In this document: positions 18,027-25,955 of the stretch, piece after piece | Position numbering within the stretch: position 1 is the first letter of the stretch | How the letters are laid out: every line of letters starts with the position of its first letter | NCBI RefSeq assembly: GCF_000426225.1 | Contig: NZ_AUEY01000021.1 | Coordinates: 1-60,430, forward strand | Reading direction: 5' to 3' | Length of the DNA: 60,430 bases | Source: Desulforegula conservatrix Mb1Pa | GTDB taxonomy: Bacteria > Desulfobacterota > Desulfobacteria > Desulfobacterales > Desulforegulaceae | Made by a program: the position numbers and the translations under genes | The notes under the pieces: generated by a model | The model's input: the letters and a program-made list of their open reading frames with translations, nothing else | Told to the model about the DNA's origin: nothing | Databases searched by the model: none

Positions 18027-19204
18027 TGTTTCCGGTTTCATATTCAGATAGCCATGAAAGAATTATCAGGGCTGGCTGGGTGGTCGTTTCATCTTCTGAA
18101 ATTATTCGGAACGGTTATGTGCGGACTCGAAACGGAAAGGTTATTGAAACAGGGAGCTTTTCAGGATTATCAGCCGGAATGTCTGAAGTTGTTGATCTCG
18201 GACCAGGAATAATCTTTCCTGGACTCATCAACTGTCATACCCATCTTGAGCTTTCATTCCTAAAAGGCAAGCTTGAAACATCCAAAGGTTTCAGGGAGTG
18301 GGTTCAGAATCTGATTGCTATTAGAAGCTCGGCATCAGAAGATGTTATGATCAAAGCTGCCAGGGAGAGTCTTTCTGATGCTCATTATTCAGGAACGGTT
18401 TTTGTGGCCGACATTTCTACTCTTGGATTATCCCCTCAAATATTTGCAGGACTTCAGATGCCGGGAATCGGTTTTCATGAATTTCTTGGCAGTTTGAAAA
18501 GCGGAACATCGCTGATTCCTTTTCCAGGCAATTCGGCTCAGAGCTATTCATTTGCAGCACATGCTCCGCACACGACTTCTCCTGATCTGATGTGTTTTCT
18601 TAAAAAAGAAACTATAAAACAAAACCTGCCTTTCAGTATTCACATAGGCGAATCAGATGATGAGAGAGAGTTCATAAAAAAAGGAAAAGGTGCATGGGCG
18701 GAATTCCTTTTATCAAGAGGCATTGATTATTCTGCATGGCCCATACCTTCAGAAAGTCCTGTGGTCTATGCAGAAAAAACAGGTATTCTTGATTCATCCA
18801 CTCTTTGTGTTCATCTTTGTGGGGCAACAGAAAAAGATCTTGATATTATAAGAAAAAGAGATGCAAAAGTATGTCTTTGTCCAAGAAGCAACATGAATCT
18901 TCACGGAATTCTGCCTGATGTGGAAAAAATGATCTCCAAGGGAATTATGCCTTGTATCGGTACTGACAGCCTGGCTTCGGTTGACAGTCTATCTGTTTTA
19001 GACGAGATTCGATTTCTTTCTGAAAAATTTCCTGGGATTGATTCTGTCACACTTTTTGAAATGGCTACCTTAAACGGGGCACTGGCTCTTGGGGTTGCTA
19101 ATTCATTCGGAACGCTTGAGCCAGGGAAATCTGCCTTTATGGTTTATACGGATCATTCTCCATTTTCCACATCCGAAGTTTTTGATTTTTTGTTGTTTCA
19201 ATAA
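18026..19204 (+). CDS. Amidohydrolase, probable aminofutalosine deaminase
   Basis: The product has 392 residues and is a metal-dependent amidohydrolase. Metal-binding motifs are GLINCHTHLELS (about 69-80), HIGESDDER (about 204), HLCGATEKD (about 260) and GTDSLAS (about 312). In organisms that make aminofutalosine with MqnE, a deaminase of this superfamily converts it to futalosine. The location between mqnC and mqnA, with a one-base overlap to mqnC and 13 bases to mqnA, makes that role likely here. Related deaminases acting on S-adenosylhomocysteine or adenosine-like substrates are the alternative. It is cytoplasmic. Confidence 0.82.
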   Translation: MFPVSYSDSHERIIRAGWVVVSSSEIIRNGYVRTRNGKVIETGSFSGLSAGMSEVVDLGPGIIFPGLINCHTHLELSFLKGKLETSKGFREWVQNLIAIRSSASEDVMIKAARESLSDAHYSGTVFVADISTLGLSPQIFAGLQMPGIGFHEFLGSLKSGTSLIPFPGNSAQSYSFAAHAPHTTSPDLMCFLKKETIKQNLPFSIHIGESDDEREFIKKGKGAWAEFLLSRGIDYSAWPIPSESPVVYAEKTGILDSSTLCVHLCGATEKDLDIIRKRDAKVCLCPRSNMNLHGILPDVEKMISKGIMPCIGTDSLASVDSLSVLDEIRFLSEKFPGIDSVTLFEMATLNGALALGVANSFGTLEPGKSAFMVYTDHSPFSTSEVFDFLLFQ

Positions 19205-19217
19205 ATACAGAGGTTTT

Positions 19218-20069
19218 ATGAGAATTACTGAAAGCGGTCTTCCTGAAATAAGTATAGGCCACATAAAATACATGAATGTGGCTCCTGTTAATTTTGCTTT
19301 TGATTCTGGGAAGTTGTCTGAAAAGGCTGTGTGGAGAAATGTTGTGGCTCCACCTGCTGAGCTTAATAGAAGAATGGAGGCAGGAGAGCTGGACATAAGT
19401 TCTGTCTCGGCTGCTGCGTATGCATTCAATTCAGAGGACTGGCTGATTATTCCGGGGCTTTCCATAGGCTGTACGTCAGAGGTCATGAGCGTAATTCTCG
19501 CCAGTGAATGCCCCATAGAAGATCTTGATGAAAAAAAAGTGGCTCTTACACTGGAATCGGACAGCGCTGCAAATCTTATGAAGATCATTTTTGCTGAAAA
19601 AGGCGTCGTTCCTGTAATTGAGAGAAAGTCCCTGAAACGAATAGAAGACGCTGGATCAGAGTATTCTGCTGCCCTCATCATAGGTGATTCTGCACTGACT
19701 GTTCCATGGGAGAACAGATTCAGATATGTTTTTGATCTTTGCACCTTATGGCACGAATTAAGAAATCTTCCGTTTGTTTTCGGGGTTTGGACAGTCAGAA
19801 AAACTGTTGCCGAAAAATACCCCGACCTTGTTGAAGAAGTTGCTTCAATGCTGAGAAAATCACTTGAAGACGGACTTTTAAACCTTGATATTATCTCCCA
19901 GTCTTCTGCCAGGGAAAGCGGCCTCAGTTATGAAAAATGCAGAAAATATTTTTCACTGCTTGATTACAGGCTGCCAGAGGAACAGGTAAAAGGTCTGGGA
20001 AGGTTTTATGACGACATGTACTCAAACGGACTTGTTAACAAAAAAATCAAGATTAGCATGTTCGGGTAG
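19218..20069 (+). CDS. mqnA: Chorismate dehydratase
   Basis: MqnA dehydrates chorismate to 3-(1-carboxyvinyloxy)benzoate, the first committed step of the futalosine pathway. The start at 19218 is supported by AGAGG and the family N-terminus ISIGHIKYMNVAPVNF; the frame runs open upstream to 19089 inside the deaminase gene, but without a suitable site. The 283-residue protein has a periplasmic-binding-protein type II fold, with ELDISSVSAAAYAF, IGDSALT and the FVFGVW segments conserved. It is the last gene of the operon. mqnB and mqnD are not in the window. Confidence 0.9.
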   Translation: MRITESGLPEISIGHIKYMNVAPVNFAFDSGKLSEKAVWRNVVAPPAELNRRMEAGELDISSVSAAAYAFNSEDWLIIPGLSIGCTSEVMSVILASECPIEDLDEKKVALTLESDSAANLMKIIFAEKGVVPVIERKSLKRIEDAGSEYSAALIIGDSALTVPWENRFRYVFDLCTLWHELRNLPFVFGVWTVRKTVAEKYPDLVEEVASMLRKSLEDGLLNLDIISQSSARESGLSYEKCRKYFSLLDYRLPEEQVKGLGRFYDDMYSNGLVNKKIKISMFG

Positions 20070-20111
20070 AAAAATGGTTGGTTTTTAGTGTCTTTTAGAG
20101 ATGGTAAGGCT

Positions 20112-20178
20112 TTGACAACATCGTAAAAAGTCCGATTACCGGCATTCCGGCGCAGATCGGAATCAAGAAGTGTCTAAA
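20112..20178 (-). repeat. Dispersed inverted-repeat element A (copy 6, truncated)
   Basis: Only one end and one hairpin arm remain: TTGACAACATCGTAAAAAGT, CATTCCGGCGCAGATCGGAA and then about 20 bases. It directly follows mqnA. Confidence 0.65.
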
Positions 20179-20257
20179 AATATAAAGATGGTGAGAGTAG
20201 GCATTAGAGATATTGCAGCATTTTTTTCAGGGCCTTGATTTTAAAGAGGTGGCTTTT

Positions 20258-20292
20258 ATTCATGCAGCATGGAGTTACCACGCTGCATGAAT
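20258..20292. terminator. Strong hairpin between convergent mqnA and lipoprotein genes
   Basis: ATTCATGCAGC pairs with GCTGCATGAAT (11 bp); TGG/CCA extends the stem around a short loop. It lies between two convergent genes and there is no long U-tract on either strand, so a bidirectional terminator is likely but unproven. Confidence 0.5.
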
Positions 20293-20322
20293 AATTCGAC
20301 ACTAAAATGCTTTTTTAATCAA

Positions 20323-20877
20323 CTATTTTGCTGCCCCATTTGCCGGTTTTTCAGGCTCTTTGGGCATTTCAAGCGGCTGAACAGCTTCTGGTGATTTTAC
20401 TGGCTCTGGTGCTTGGACTGCCGGTGCTTCAGGGGCAGAAGGCGCGGGAGCAGCTTCAGGTGCCTTTGGTGCCTCAGGAGCTACGGCCGGTGCTGCATCT
20501 GCAGGCATTGCTGCTTCAGGAGCTTTCGGAGCTTCCGGAGTTACAGCCGGTGCTGCTGCATCTGCAGGAGCAGCTGCTTCTGGAGTTGCGACCGGAGCTT
20601 GTGGTGCCGCCGCATCTGTCGGCATGGCAGCTTCCGGAGCCTTAGGCGCTTCTGGTGTTACAGCAGGAGCTGCAGCCTCAGGAGCCACAGGAGGTGCTGG
20701 TGGCTGAACAGCTTCCGGAGCCTTTGGAGGCTCAGCAGGAGGTGGAGGTGTTGTGGCCTGGGGCGCTTGAGCCTTAGGCTCTTCTTTCTTTGGAGAATCT
20801 CCGCAACCCACAAATACTGACGCACAAATTGCCACTAATCCAATGGCTGATGTGATTAATACGAATGGTCTTTTCAT
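20323..20877 (-). CDS. Ala/Pro/Glu-rich predicted lipoprotein
   Basis: The 184-residue product has a lipoprotein signal (FVLITSAIGLVAICASVF, then VGC with the Cys at about 25). The rest consists almost wholly of Ala, Pro, Glu and Lys in a degenerate repeat (APEAPKAPEAAMPADAA and variants). Such tracts are flexible, extended linkers that can span the periplasm. No enzymatic domain is visible. The repeat biases base composition locally. It stands alone, convergent with the menaquinone operon. Confidence 0.75.
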   Translation of the reverse strand: MKRPFVLITSAIGLVAICASVFVGCGDSPKKEEPKAQAPQATTPPPPAEPPKAPEAVQPPAPPVAPEAAAPAVTPEAPKAPEAAMPTDAAAPQAPVATPEAAAPADAAAPAVTPEAPKAPEAAMPADAAPAVAPEAPKAPEAAPAPSAPEAPAVQAPEPVKSPEAVQPLEMPKEPEKPANGAAK

Positions 20878-21208
20878 TGTTTATTTCCTTTCTTGATTTT
20901 GACTGCTTCATGAAAAATCTGTCTGGTCCCATATTAAAAAGATAAAAACGCTTAATCTTTTTAATGAAATTTAAAATCCTCTCTTCGATACAACATTATC
21001 AGCATGTTTTCAAGAAAGATGAGTCTCTTCAAGTTGCTATCAAAAAATGTTCAAATGCAAAAAAGATTGATATTCTGCCCTAAGCAATAGTTTGTTTTAA
21101 TGAATAAATTTCAGTTTGTGCCGTTTTTTCAGAATGTTGGGCCATTGATCTTGAAATGGGTTTCAGACACTTCCCAATTATAATCATGAGCAAATTAAAG
21201 GAATAATC
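20878..21208. other. Intergenic region, 330 bases
   Basis: It lies between the divergently transcribed lipoprotein and SDR genes. It contains no repeat of families A-D and no gene that I can recognise. Promoters for both genes are expected, but no box was good enough to name. Confidence 0.4.
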
Positions 21209-21973
21209 ATGGTAAATATTATTAAAACTGCTGTAATTACCGGTGGCGCAAAGGGAATAGGACTCGGAATCGCTGATTATTTTCTGAATTCAGGCATGAA
21301 TGTGGTTGCAATTGATATTGATTCAGAAGCAGGGAGCGAATGCGAGGCAGCATATTCTTCCTCAGGCCGTTTCATGTTTGTTCAGGCGGATGTATCAGAT
21401 GAGGATTCGGTTCGGGGTAGTGTTCAGAATGTGGCGACAAAGTTTGGCGGGATAGATTTTCTCATTAATAATGCAGGGATTGCGAATCCTGTCAGAAAGC
21501 CTTTGACAGAACTTAGTCTGGCGGAATGGAATCAAATCATATCTGTCAATCTTACCGGCGTGTTTCTTATGTCCAAATACTGCGCGCCATATTTAGAGAA
21601 AAGCTCCGGAGCCATAATAAACATTGCCTCCACAAGAGCCCTGCAATCAGAAGAAAATACAGAGCCATACTCGGCATCAAAGGGAGGAATCTTGTCATTG
21701 ACACATTCACTCGCAGTAAGCTTTAGCGGCAGAATAAGGGTTAACTGCATCAGTCCGGGCTGGATAGAAGTCTGTCAATGGCAAAAAATGAAAGACAGGG
21801 TTGAGCCAGCGCACTCACGCTTGGATTGCGAACAACATCCGGCAGGAAGGGTCGGAACTCCTGAGGACATCGCATCCCTTGCGGCATTTCTTGTTTCAGA
21901 TTCAGCCGGATTTATAACAGGACAGAATTTTGTTATTGACGGGGGTATGACAAAAAAGATGATCTATGAGTGA
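21209..21973 (+). CDS. Short-chain dehydrogenase/reductase (SDR)
   Basis: The product is a 254-residue classical SDR with the NAD(P)-binding TGGAKGIGLGIADYF (about 11-25), the NNAGIANP stretch (about 88-95), catalytic Ser in IINIASTRA (about 137-145), YSASKGG (Tyr and Lys, about 153-159), and the C-terminal GQNFVIDGGMTKKM. It will catalyse an NAD(P)-dependent alcohol/ketone conversion; the substrate is unknown. AAGGAA precedes the ATG. It reads convergently with the M20 gene that follows. Confidence 0.9.
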   Translation: MVNIIKTAVITGGAKGIGLGIADYFLNSGMNVVAIDIDSEAGSECEAAYSSSGRFMFVQADVSDEDSVRGSVQNVATKFGGIDFLINNAGIANPVRKPLTELSLAEWNQIISVNLTGVFLMSKYCAPYLEKSSGAIINIASTRALQSEENTEPYSASKGGILSLTHSLAVSFSGRIRVNCISPGWIEVCQWQKMKDRVEPAHSRLDCEQHPAGRVGTPEDIASLAAFLVSDSAGFITGQNFVIDGGMTKKMIYE

Positions 21974-22067
21974 TGTTCAATGAATGCGGAACTTCTTTAA
22001 AAGCTGAAATAAAAATGACGGAGATCTGCCTGTTCCGGGTGCAAAAAATATGTTTGATCTTTCAAAA

Positions 22068-22204
22068 TTGACGAGGTCGCAAAAAGTCCGATTTTCGTCT
22101 TTCCGGCACAGACCCAAACCTATAAGCGACTGAAAACATAAAAAATATCTAATCAAGTCCGGCATGACTACGATGCCTTTTTTGACTTTTTACGAGTTCA
22201 TCAA
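22068..22204 (-). repeat. Dispersed inverted-repeat element A (copy 7, diverged)
   Basis: Ends TTGACGAGGTCGCAAAAAGT and CTTTTTACGAGTTCATCAAA are clear, but the first internal hairpin is strongly diverged. It fills the gap between convergent genes. Confidence 0.7.
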
Positions 22205-22211
22205 AATCAGA

Positions 22212-23318
22212 TTAAAATGACAGATTCTCCTTCAAAATTGACAAAAAAAGATCAACGCCAACGCCTATGAGCCTGTCAGGAAACACATATGTTGGAGTAT
22301 GGAGTTCCGGGCAATGAACGCCGGCGCCTATGCAGAAAAGAGCACCCTGGTATTTTGCTGTGAAATGTCCGAAATCCTCTGACCATCTGAAAGGAGTTTC
22401 CGGGACCACAACTTCCAGACCGAGTGAGGATGCAGCTTCTGCGACACTACGGGCAGCCTCCCTGTCATTATAAAGAGCAGGAAAAACGTCATCCCAACTT
22501 ATTCTGCAGGAAATTTCCTGCTGAACGCAAATTTCGGAAATACACATAAGAGCTTCGGAAACAAGTTTTTCCATGTCTTCGTCAGCATGGGTTCGTAAGG
22601 TAGCCATAATTTTTGCGTGTCCTGGCGAAACCCCGAAAGAAGGTTCGCCCATGCATGCGTGGACAATTGTAATCATGCTGAAAAAACTGTTTTTTTCACA
22701 AATAGAAGGCAATTTCTGAATAATTTCTGCCAGTGCTCTGACAGGGTTTTTTCCCTTCTCAGGACTCGACGCATGCGAGGGACTTCCCATAAGCTCGATG
22801 ATGATCCCACGGGATGCACAGCAGAAAGCACCCGGTTTTACAATTACAGATGTTGATGGCCATCCAGGAAGATTATGAAGAGAAAAAACAACATCAGGAT
22901 TAATATCATTAAAGATTGAAGAATTAAGGATGCTCAAGGCACCTTTCCCCGTCTCCTCAGCTGGCTGGAATAAAAGAACGACTCTGCCATCAAATGGCCT
23001 CTGCATATGAAGCGCTGCTGCCACACCGGCAAGGATGGCCATATGACCGTCGTGCCCGCAGGAATGGGAATAACGGCTGTTTCCGGTGTTGCCGATCCCA
23101 AGCGATACTGCGTCCATTTCAGCCCTTAAAAGAACTGTCTTCCTTGGATTATCACCAAAAATTGCGGCAAATCCGGTTTCGCCTATTGGATCTATGAGTA
23201 CATCAGGCTTAAATTTTTCAAGAAAAGATAACAATACTTCCCTGGTCTGTTTTTCCTTGCCTGATTCTTCAGGATATTCGTGCAGCTTTTTTCTAAGCTC
23301 AACAAGTATATCTTTCAT
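22212..23318 (-). CDS. M20-family amidohydrolase
   Basis: The product is a 368-residue zinc-dependent hydrolase of the M20D type (hippuricase/IAA-amino-acid hydrolase/N-acyl-amino-acid hydrolase). The metal site is in SHSCGHDGHMAIL (about 84-96), followed by LFQPAEETGKGA, with catalytic Glu, and FSLHNLPGWPS. A dimerisation domain covers about residues 170-280. AAGAGG sits upstream of the ATG. The substrate, an N-acyl or aryl amide, cannot be specified. The divergent TetR gene is not adjacent: both genes read leftward, with a gap of about 85 bases, so the TetR gene is upstream and could be co-transcribed. Confidence 0.9.
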   Translation of the reverse strand: MKDILVELRKKLHEYPEESGKEKQTREVLLSFLEKFKPDVLIDPIGETGFAAIFGDNPRKTVLLRAEMDAVSLGIGNTGNSRYSHSCGHDGHMAILAGVAAALHMQRPFDGRVVLLFQPAEETGKGALSILNSSIFNDINPDVVFSLHNLPGWPSTSVIVKPGAFCCASRGIIIELMGSPSHASSPEKGKNPVRALAEIIQKLPSICEKNSFFSMITIVHACMGEPSFGVSPGHAKIMATLRTHADEDMEKLVSEALMCISEICVQQEISCRISWDDVFPALYNDREAARSVAEAASSLGLEVVVPETPFRWSEDFGHFTAKYQGALFCIGAGVHCPELHTPTYVFPDRLIGVGVDLFLSILKENLSF

Positions 23319-23402
23319 AAAACCTCTTGCATCATTGCGGGATAAAAAGACTCTCTGCCCTTATTTTAGGCGACGCAAACAGAAAATGCAGAATCTGAAA
23401 GC

Positions 23403-24032
23403 CTATATAAGGCCTGCTTGCTGCAAAGCCTTTTCTGTGAAAAGTCCGCGCACAAAAATATCAATAATATCCTGGGTGGCTTTTTCAGTATCGAGGGGTT
23501 TTTTTCTCTTGTATGGTCCGAAATAGTATGAAGCGGTTCTTAGAACTGAGCCTGCAAGCAGATTTGCAGTGAACTCCACGTTTAGATCATCCCTTATGTT
23601 ACCGCTTTTTATTCCGAAACGTAGATCTCTCATGATGAATTCAAGAACATGCAGCTCGAATCTCTTGATTGTGGTAGCCAGATCGCCTGGAACCCCAAGC
23701 CCTACCCTGAGAATGATATTACTGAGATAACGGTCATTGGCAAAGAAATCCAGGGTTTTGCGTATCTGGCTCTTAAAGAAATCCACGGCTGTTATTTTTT
23801 CAAGGTCAATATCAGCCTTCTTCATTGTCATGTCTTCCTGCCAAGCCTTGTAATAATCATCAAGCAGGGTCATGTAGATTATGTCTTTGTTCTCGAAATA
23901 CTGATAGATTGTACCTCTGGCTATTTTAGCCGCTTTTGCTATATCTGAAATCTGAGTCTTGTAAAATCCGTTCTTAGAGAAAAGCCTCTTAGCACAATTC
24001 AGAATTTTCTTTTTTCTTTCTTCCGACCTCAT
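23403..24032 (-). CDS. TetR/AcrR-family transcriptional regulator
   Basis: The 209-residue protein has a TetR N-terminal helix-turn-helix (about 8-54: KILNCAKRLFSKNGFYKTQI, then RGTIYQYFENKD) and a helical ligand-binding C-terminal half that shows no close family signature. It resembles FadR-like/AcrR regulators of fatty-acid metabolism or efflux by form only. The same-strand M20 gene lies about 85 bases downstream, possibly its target. No operator was identified. Confidence 0.88.
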   Translation of the reverse strand: MRSEERKKKILNCAKRLFSKNGFYKTQISDIAKAAKIARGTIYQYFENKDIIYMTLLDDYYKAWQEDMTMKKADIDLEKITAVDFFKSQIRKTLDFFANDRYLSNIILRVGLGVPGDLATTIKRFELHVLEFIMRDLRFGIKSGNIRDDLNVEFTANLLAGSVLRTASYYFGPYKRKKPLDTEKATQDIIDIFVRGLFTEKALQQAGLI

Positions 24033-24231
24033 CGCCTTTATATTCCCCAGCTTTATTAAACACGGTGTTCAAATTTTTTTAAACCCTATACTTATGATAG
24101 CAGAAAATATCAACAAAAAGATATTCCTGATATCCTAATTAATGTGATGAACAGGTTTATGAAAAACAGAGATTTTTTTTGAAATGCCATTGAAAACATG
24201 AAGCACTGGAACTTAGATTCAAGGGGTATAT

Positions 24232-24367
24232 TTGATGGATTCGCAAAAAGTCAAAAATTGGCTTTAGCGTCATGCCGGACTTTATCCGGCATCTTTGTAT
24301 TATCATACATTTCTGGATTCAGGCCTTCACCGGAATGACGAAAATCGGACTCTTTGCGACCTTGTCA
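24232..24367 (+). repeat. Dispersed inverted-repeat element A (copy 8)
   Basis: This is a complete copy from TTTGATGGATTCGCAAAAAG to CTTTGCGACCTTGTCAT in the 24033-24457 gap, which otherwise holds no gene. Confidence 0.8.
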
Positions 24368-24457
24368 TATTTAAAATTAACCATCCAGGTGCCAAATGGC
24401 AAAATTGTAAAAAAATAAGATGGTTATGAAGACAGCACTATGAAGATATTACAGAAA

Positions 24458-25588
24458 CTAAAAATTCCTTCCAGGGAAAATTCCCACAACAGGTCCCTCA
24501 ACCCTGTTTCCGCCAAACTTGCCTGCTCTTGCCGCTCTTTCGTCAGCAATTCTTATTGATCCGTCAATCCCGTCGGAAGGATCAAAAAGACTCAGACCAA
24601 TGCTGAGGGTAAGGTTCAGTCTTTTATTTTTCCAGCCCCATGATGAATCCTCAATGCTTTTCCTCAATCTGTCTCCAACTGTCAAACCTCTTTCAGCTGT
24701 TGTTTCTGTCAGAAGAATCAGGTATTCGCTCCCGCCCCATCTTGCAGCGAGATCTGTTTCCCTGAGCATGGCGTTCATCTTGTCTGCAACGGCCTTAAGC
24801 ATACTGTCTCCACAGTCAAAGCCGTATTTTTCATTGATAATGCCAAAACAGTCAATATTACATCTTAAAAAACAAAAAGGCCTCTGAAAACGGTCATATC
24901 TTGCAGCCTCCTGATTCGCCCTTTCCCTCAACTGCACTCCGGTCATGAGCCCGGTAAGAAGGTCATGCTCAGCAGATCTGGAATTCATCTGGATATTCGC
25001 ATCTATAAGTTTTTCCCTGGCATCCTGTCTTGCCGCTTCATAAGTCAGTGCGAGTACACAGCATGATACATATATTGCAAGAAAGCAGAACTTTGCCTCA
25101 AAACCGTTTATTCCGCTCAAAGGTACTGGCCCCGAAGATGTAATCATGGTTATTAAGCCAATCAAAGCCACGCAAAATGAATAAATTGATCCGTTTTTTA
25201 TTCCCGCAAGAAAATAAGCGGCGTATGGAAAGAGAAAAAGCCAGAGGAACCCTGTATACCCGCCCTTGGTGAAAAAAACGACTGAAGATGCTGCGGCAAG
25301 CAAAATAACACCTTTTTCGTAAAGGCCGGACCTTTTTGTGGCAAGAAAAAGCAGATAATTGATAAGTGCCAGAAAAGAATACCCGAGAAAAATAAGACCG
25401 CTCTCTGAAATACCCACAGAGGCTGCAAAAGCAAGAGCTACAAGAACAGATATGACGGAAAAAATATTTGCAAATATGATTTTTTGTTTATCCCTGATGT
25501 CCGGGACACCAACAAAGGCTGAAGCGGGTTTCTTGTCGTCCAATATATTAATCTGGCCACTGATACTGTTATCAATGCTCTCCATCAT
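24458..25588 (-). CDS. Membrane GGDEF-domain protein (diguanylate cyclase-like)
   Basis: The 376-residue protein has five or six hydrophobic segments between about 35 and 190 and a GGDEF domain from about 215 to 370. The signature is RWGGSEYLIL, where the GGDEF motif reads GGSEY. The third position, a metal-binding Asp or Glu in active cyclases, is Ser, so activity is doubtful. The allosteric RxxD site (RETD) is kept upstream of it. It may therefore act as a c-di-GMP receptor or a weak cyclase. ATG at 25588 or the next codon can start it. Confidence 0.88.
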   Translation of the reverse strand: MMESIDNSISGQINILDDKKPASAFVGVPDIRDKQKIIFANIFSVISVLVALAFAASVGISESGLIFLGYSFLALINYLLFLATKRSGLYEKGVILLAAASSVVFFTKGGYTGFLWLFLFPYAAYFLAGIKNGSIYSFCVALIGLITMITSSGPVPLSGINGFEAKFCFLAIYVSCCVLALTYEAARQDAREKLIDANIQMNSRSAEHDLLTGLMTGVQLRERANQEAARYDRFQRPFCFLRCNIDCFGIINEKYGFDCGDSMLKAVADKMNAMLRETDLAARWGGSEYLILLTETTAERGLTVGDRLRKSIEDSSWGWKNKRLNLTLSIGLSLFDPSDGIDGSIRIADERAARAGKFGGNRVEGPVVGIFPGRNF

Positions 25589-25745
25589 GAAATCCTTAAA
25601 ATATTAGGTGGGCAAAGCTTTTGGGGAGTCGAGACTTTGCAAATACAATAACCGATATGAGGCTCCATATCAATACTTCTTCTAAAACATGGGCCAAAAA
25701 AAATCTTCACAGACTCACAAATTATGGGCCTGTGAAGATTGATAT

Positions 25746-25882
25746 TTGATGGACTCGCAAAGAGACATAAAATGGCTTCAGCGTCATGCAGGACTTGTGA
25801 TCCGGCGCTTTATATTTTTGGAAATTTCTGGATTCCGGCCTTCGCCGGAATGACTGAAATTGGATTCTTTGCAATCTTGCCA
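25746..25882 (+). repeat. Dispersed inverted-repeat element A (copy 9)
   Basis: It starts TTGATGGACTCGCAAAGAGA and ends TTCTTTGCAATCTTGCCAA, with both hairpin arms present. It lies between the GGDEF gene and the end of the alkyl-DHAP-synthase-like gene. Confidence 0.75.
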
Positions 25883-25911
25883 ATAACCAACTAATGCTTT
25901 TAATTAAAAAG

Positions 25912-25955
25912 CGGCCTTAGCGGATCGCTTTTTGAAAAAAGCTCCGCAAAAACCA
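25912..25955. repeat. Hairpin repeat family B (copy 6) abutting a stop codon
   Basis: GCGGATCGCTTTTTGAAAAA followed by AGCTCCGCAAAAACCATCAG runs up to the stop codon of the gene at 25956. Lying right behind the stop, its hairpin might act in termination. Confidence 0.55.

Noticed and set aside
20328-20820. Plus-strand frames over the Ala/Pro lipoprotein (Leu/Gln- and Cys/Arg-rich)
   Set aside because: They are low-complexity shadows of the Ala/Pro repeat read in other frames, not plausible proteins.
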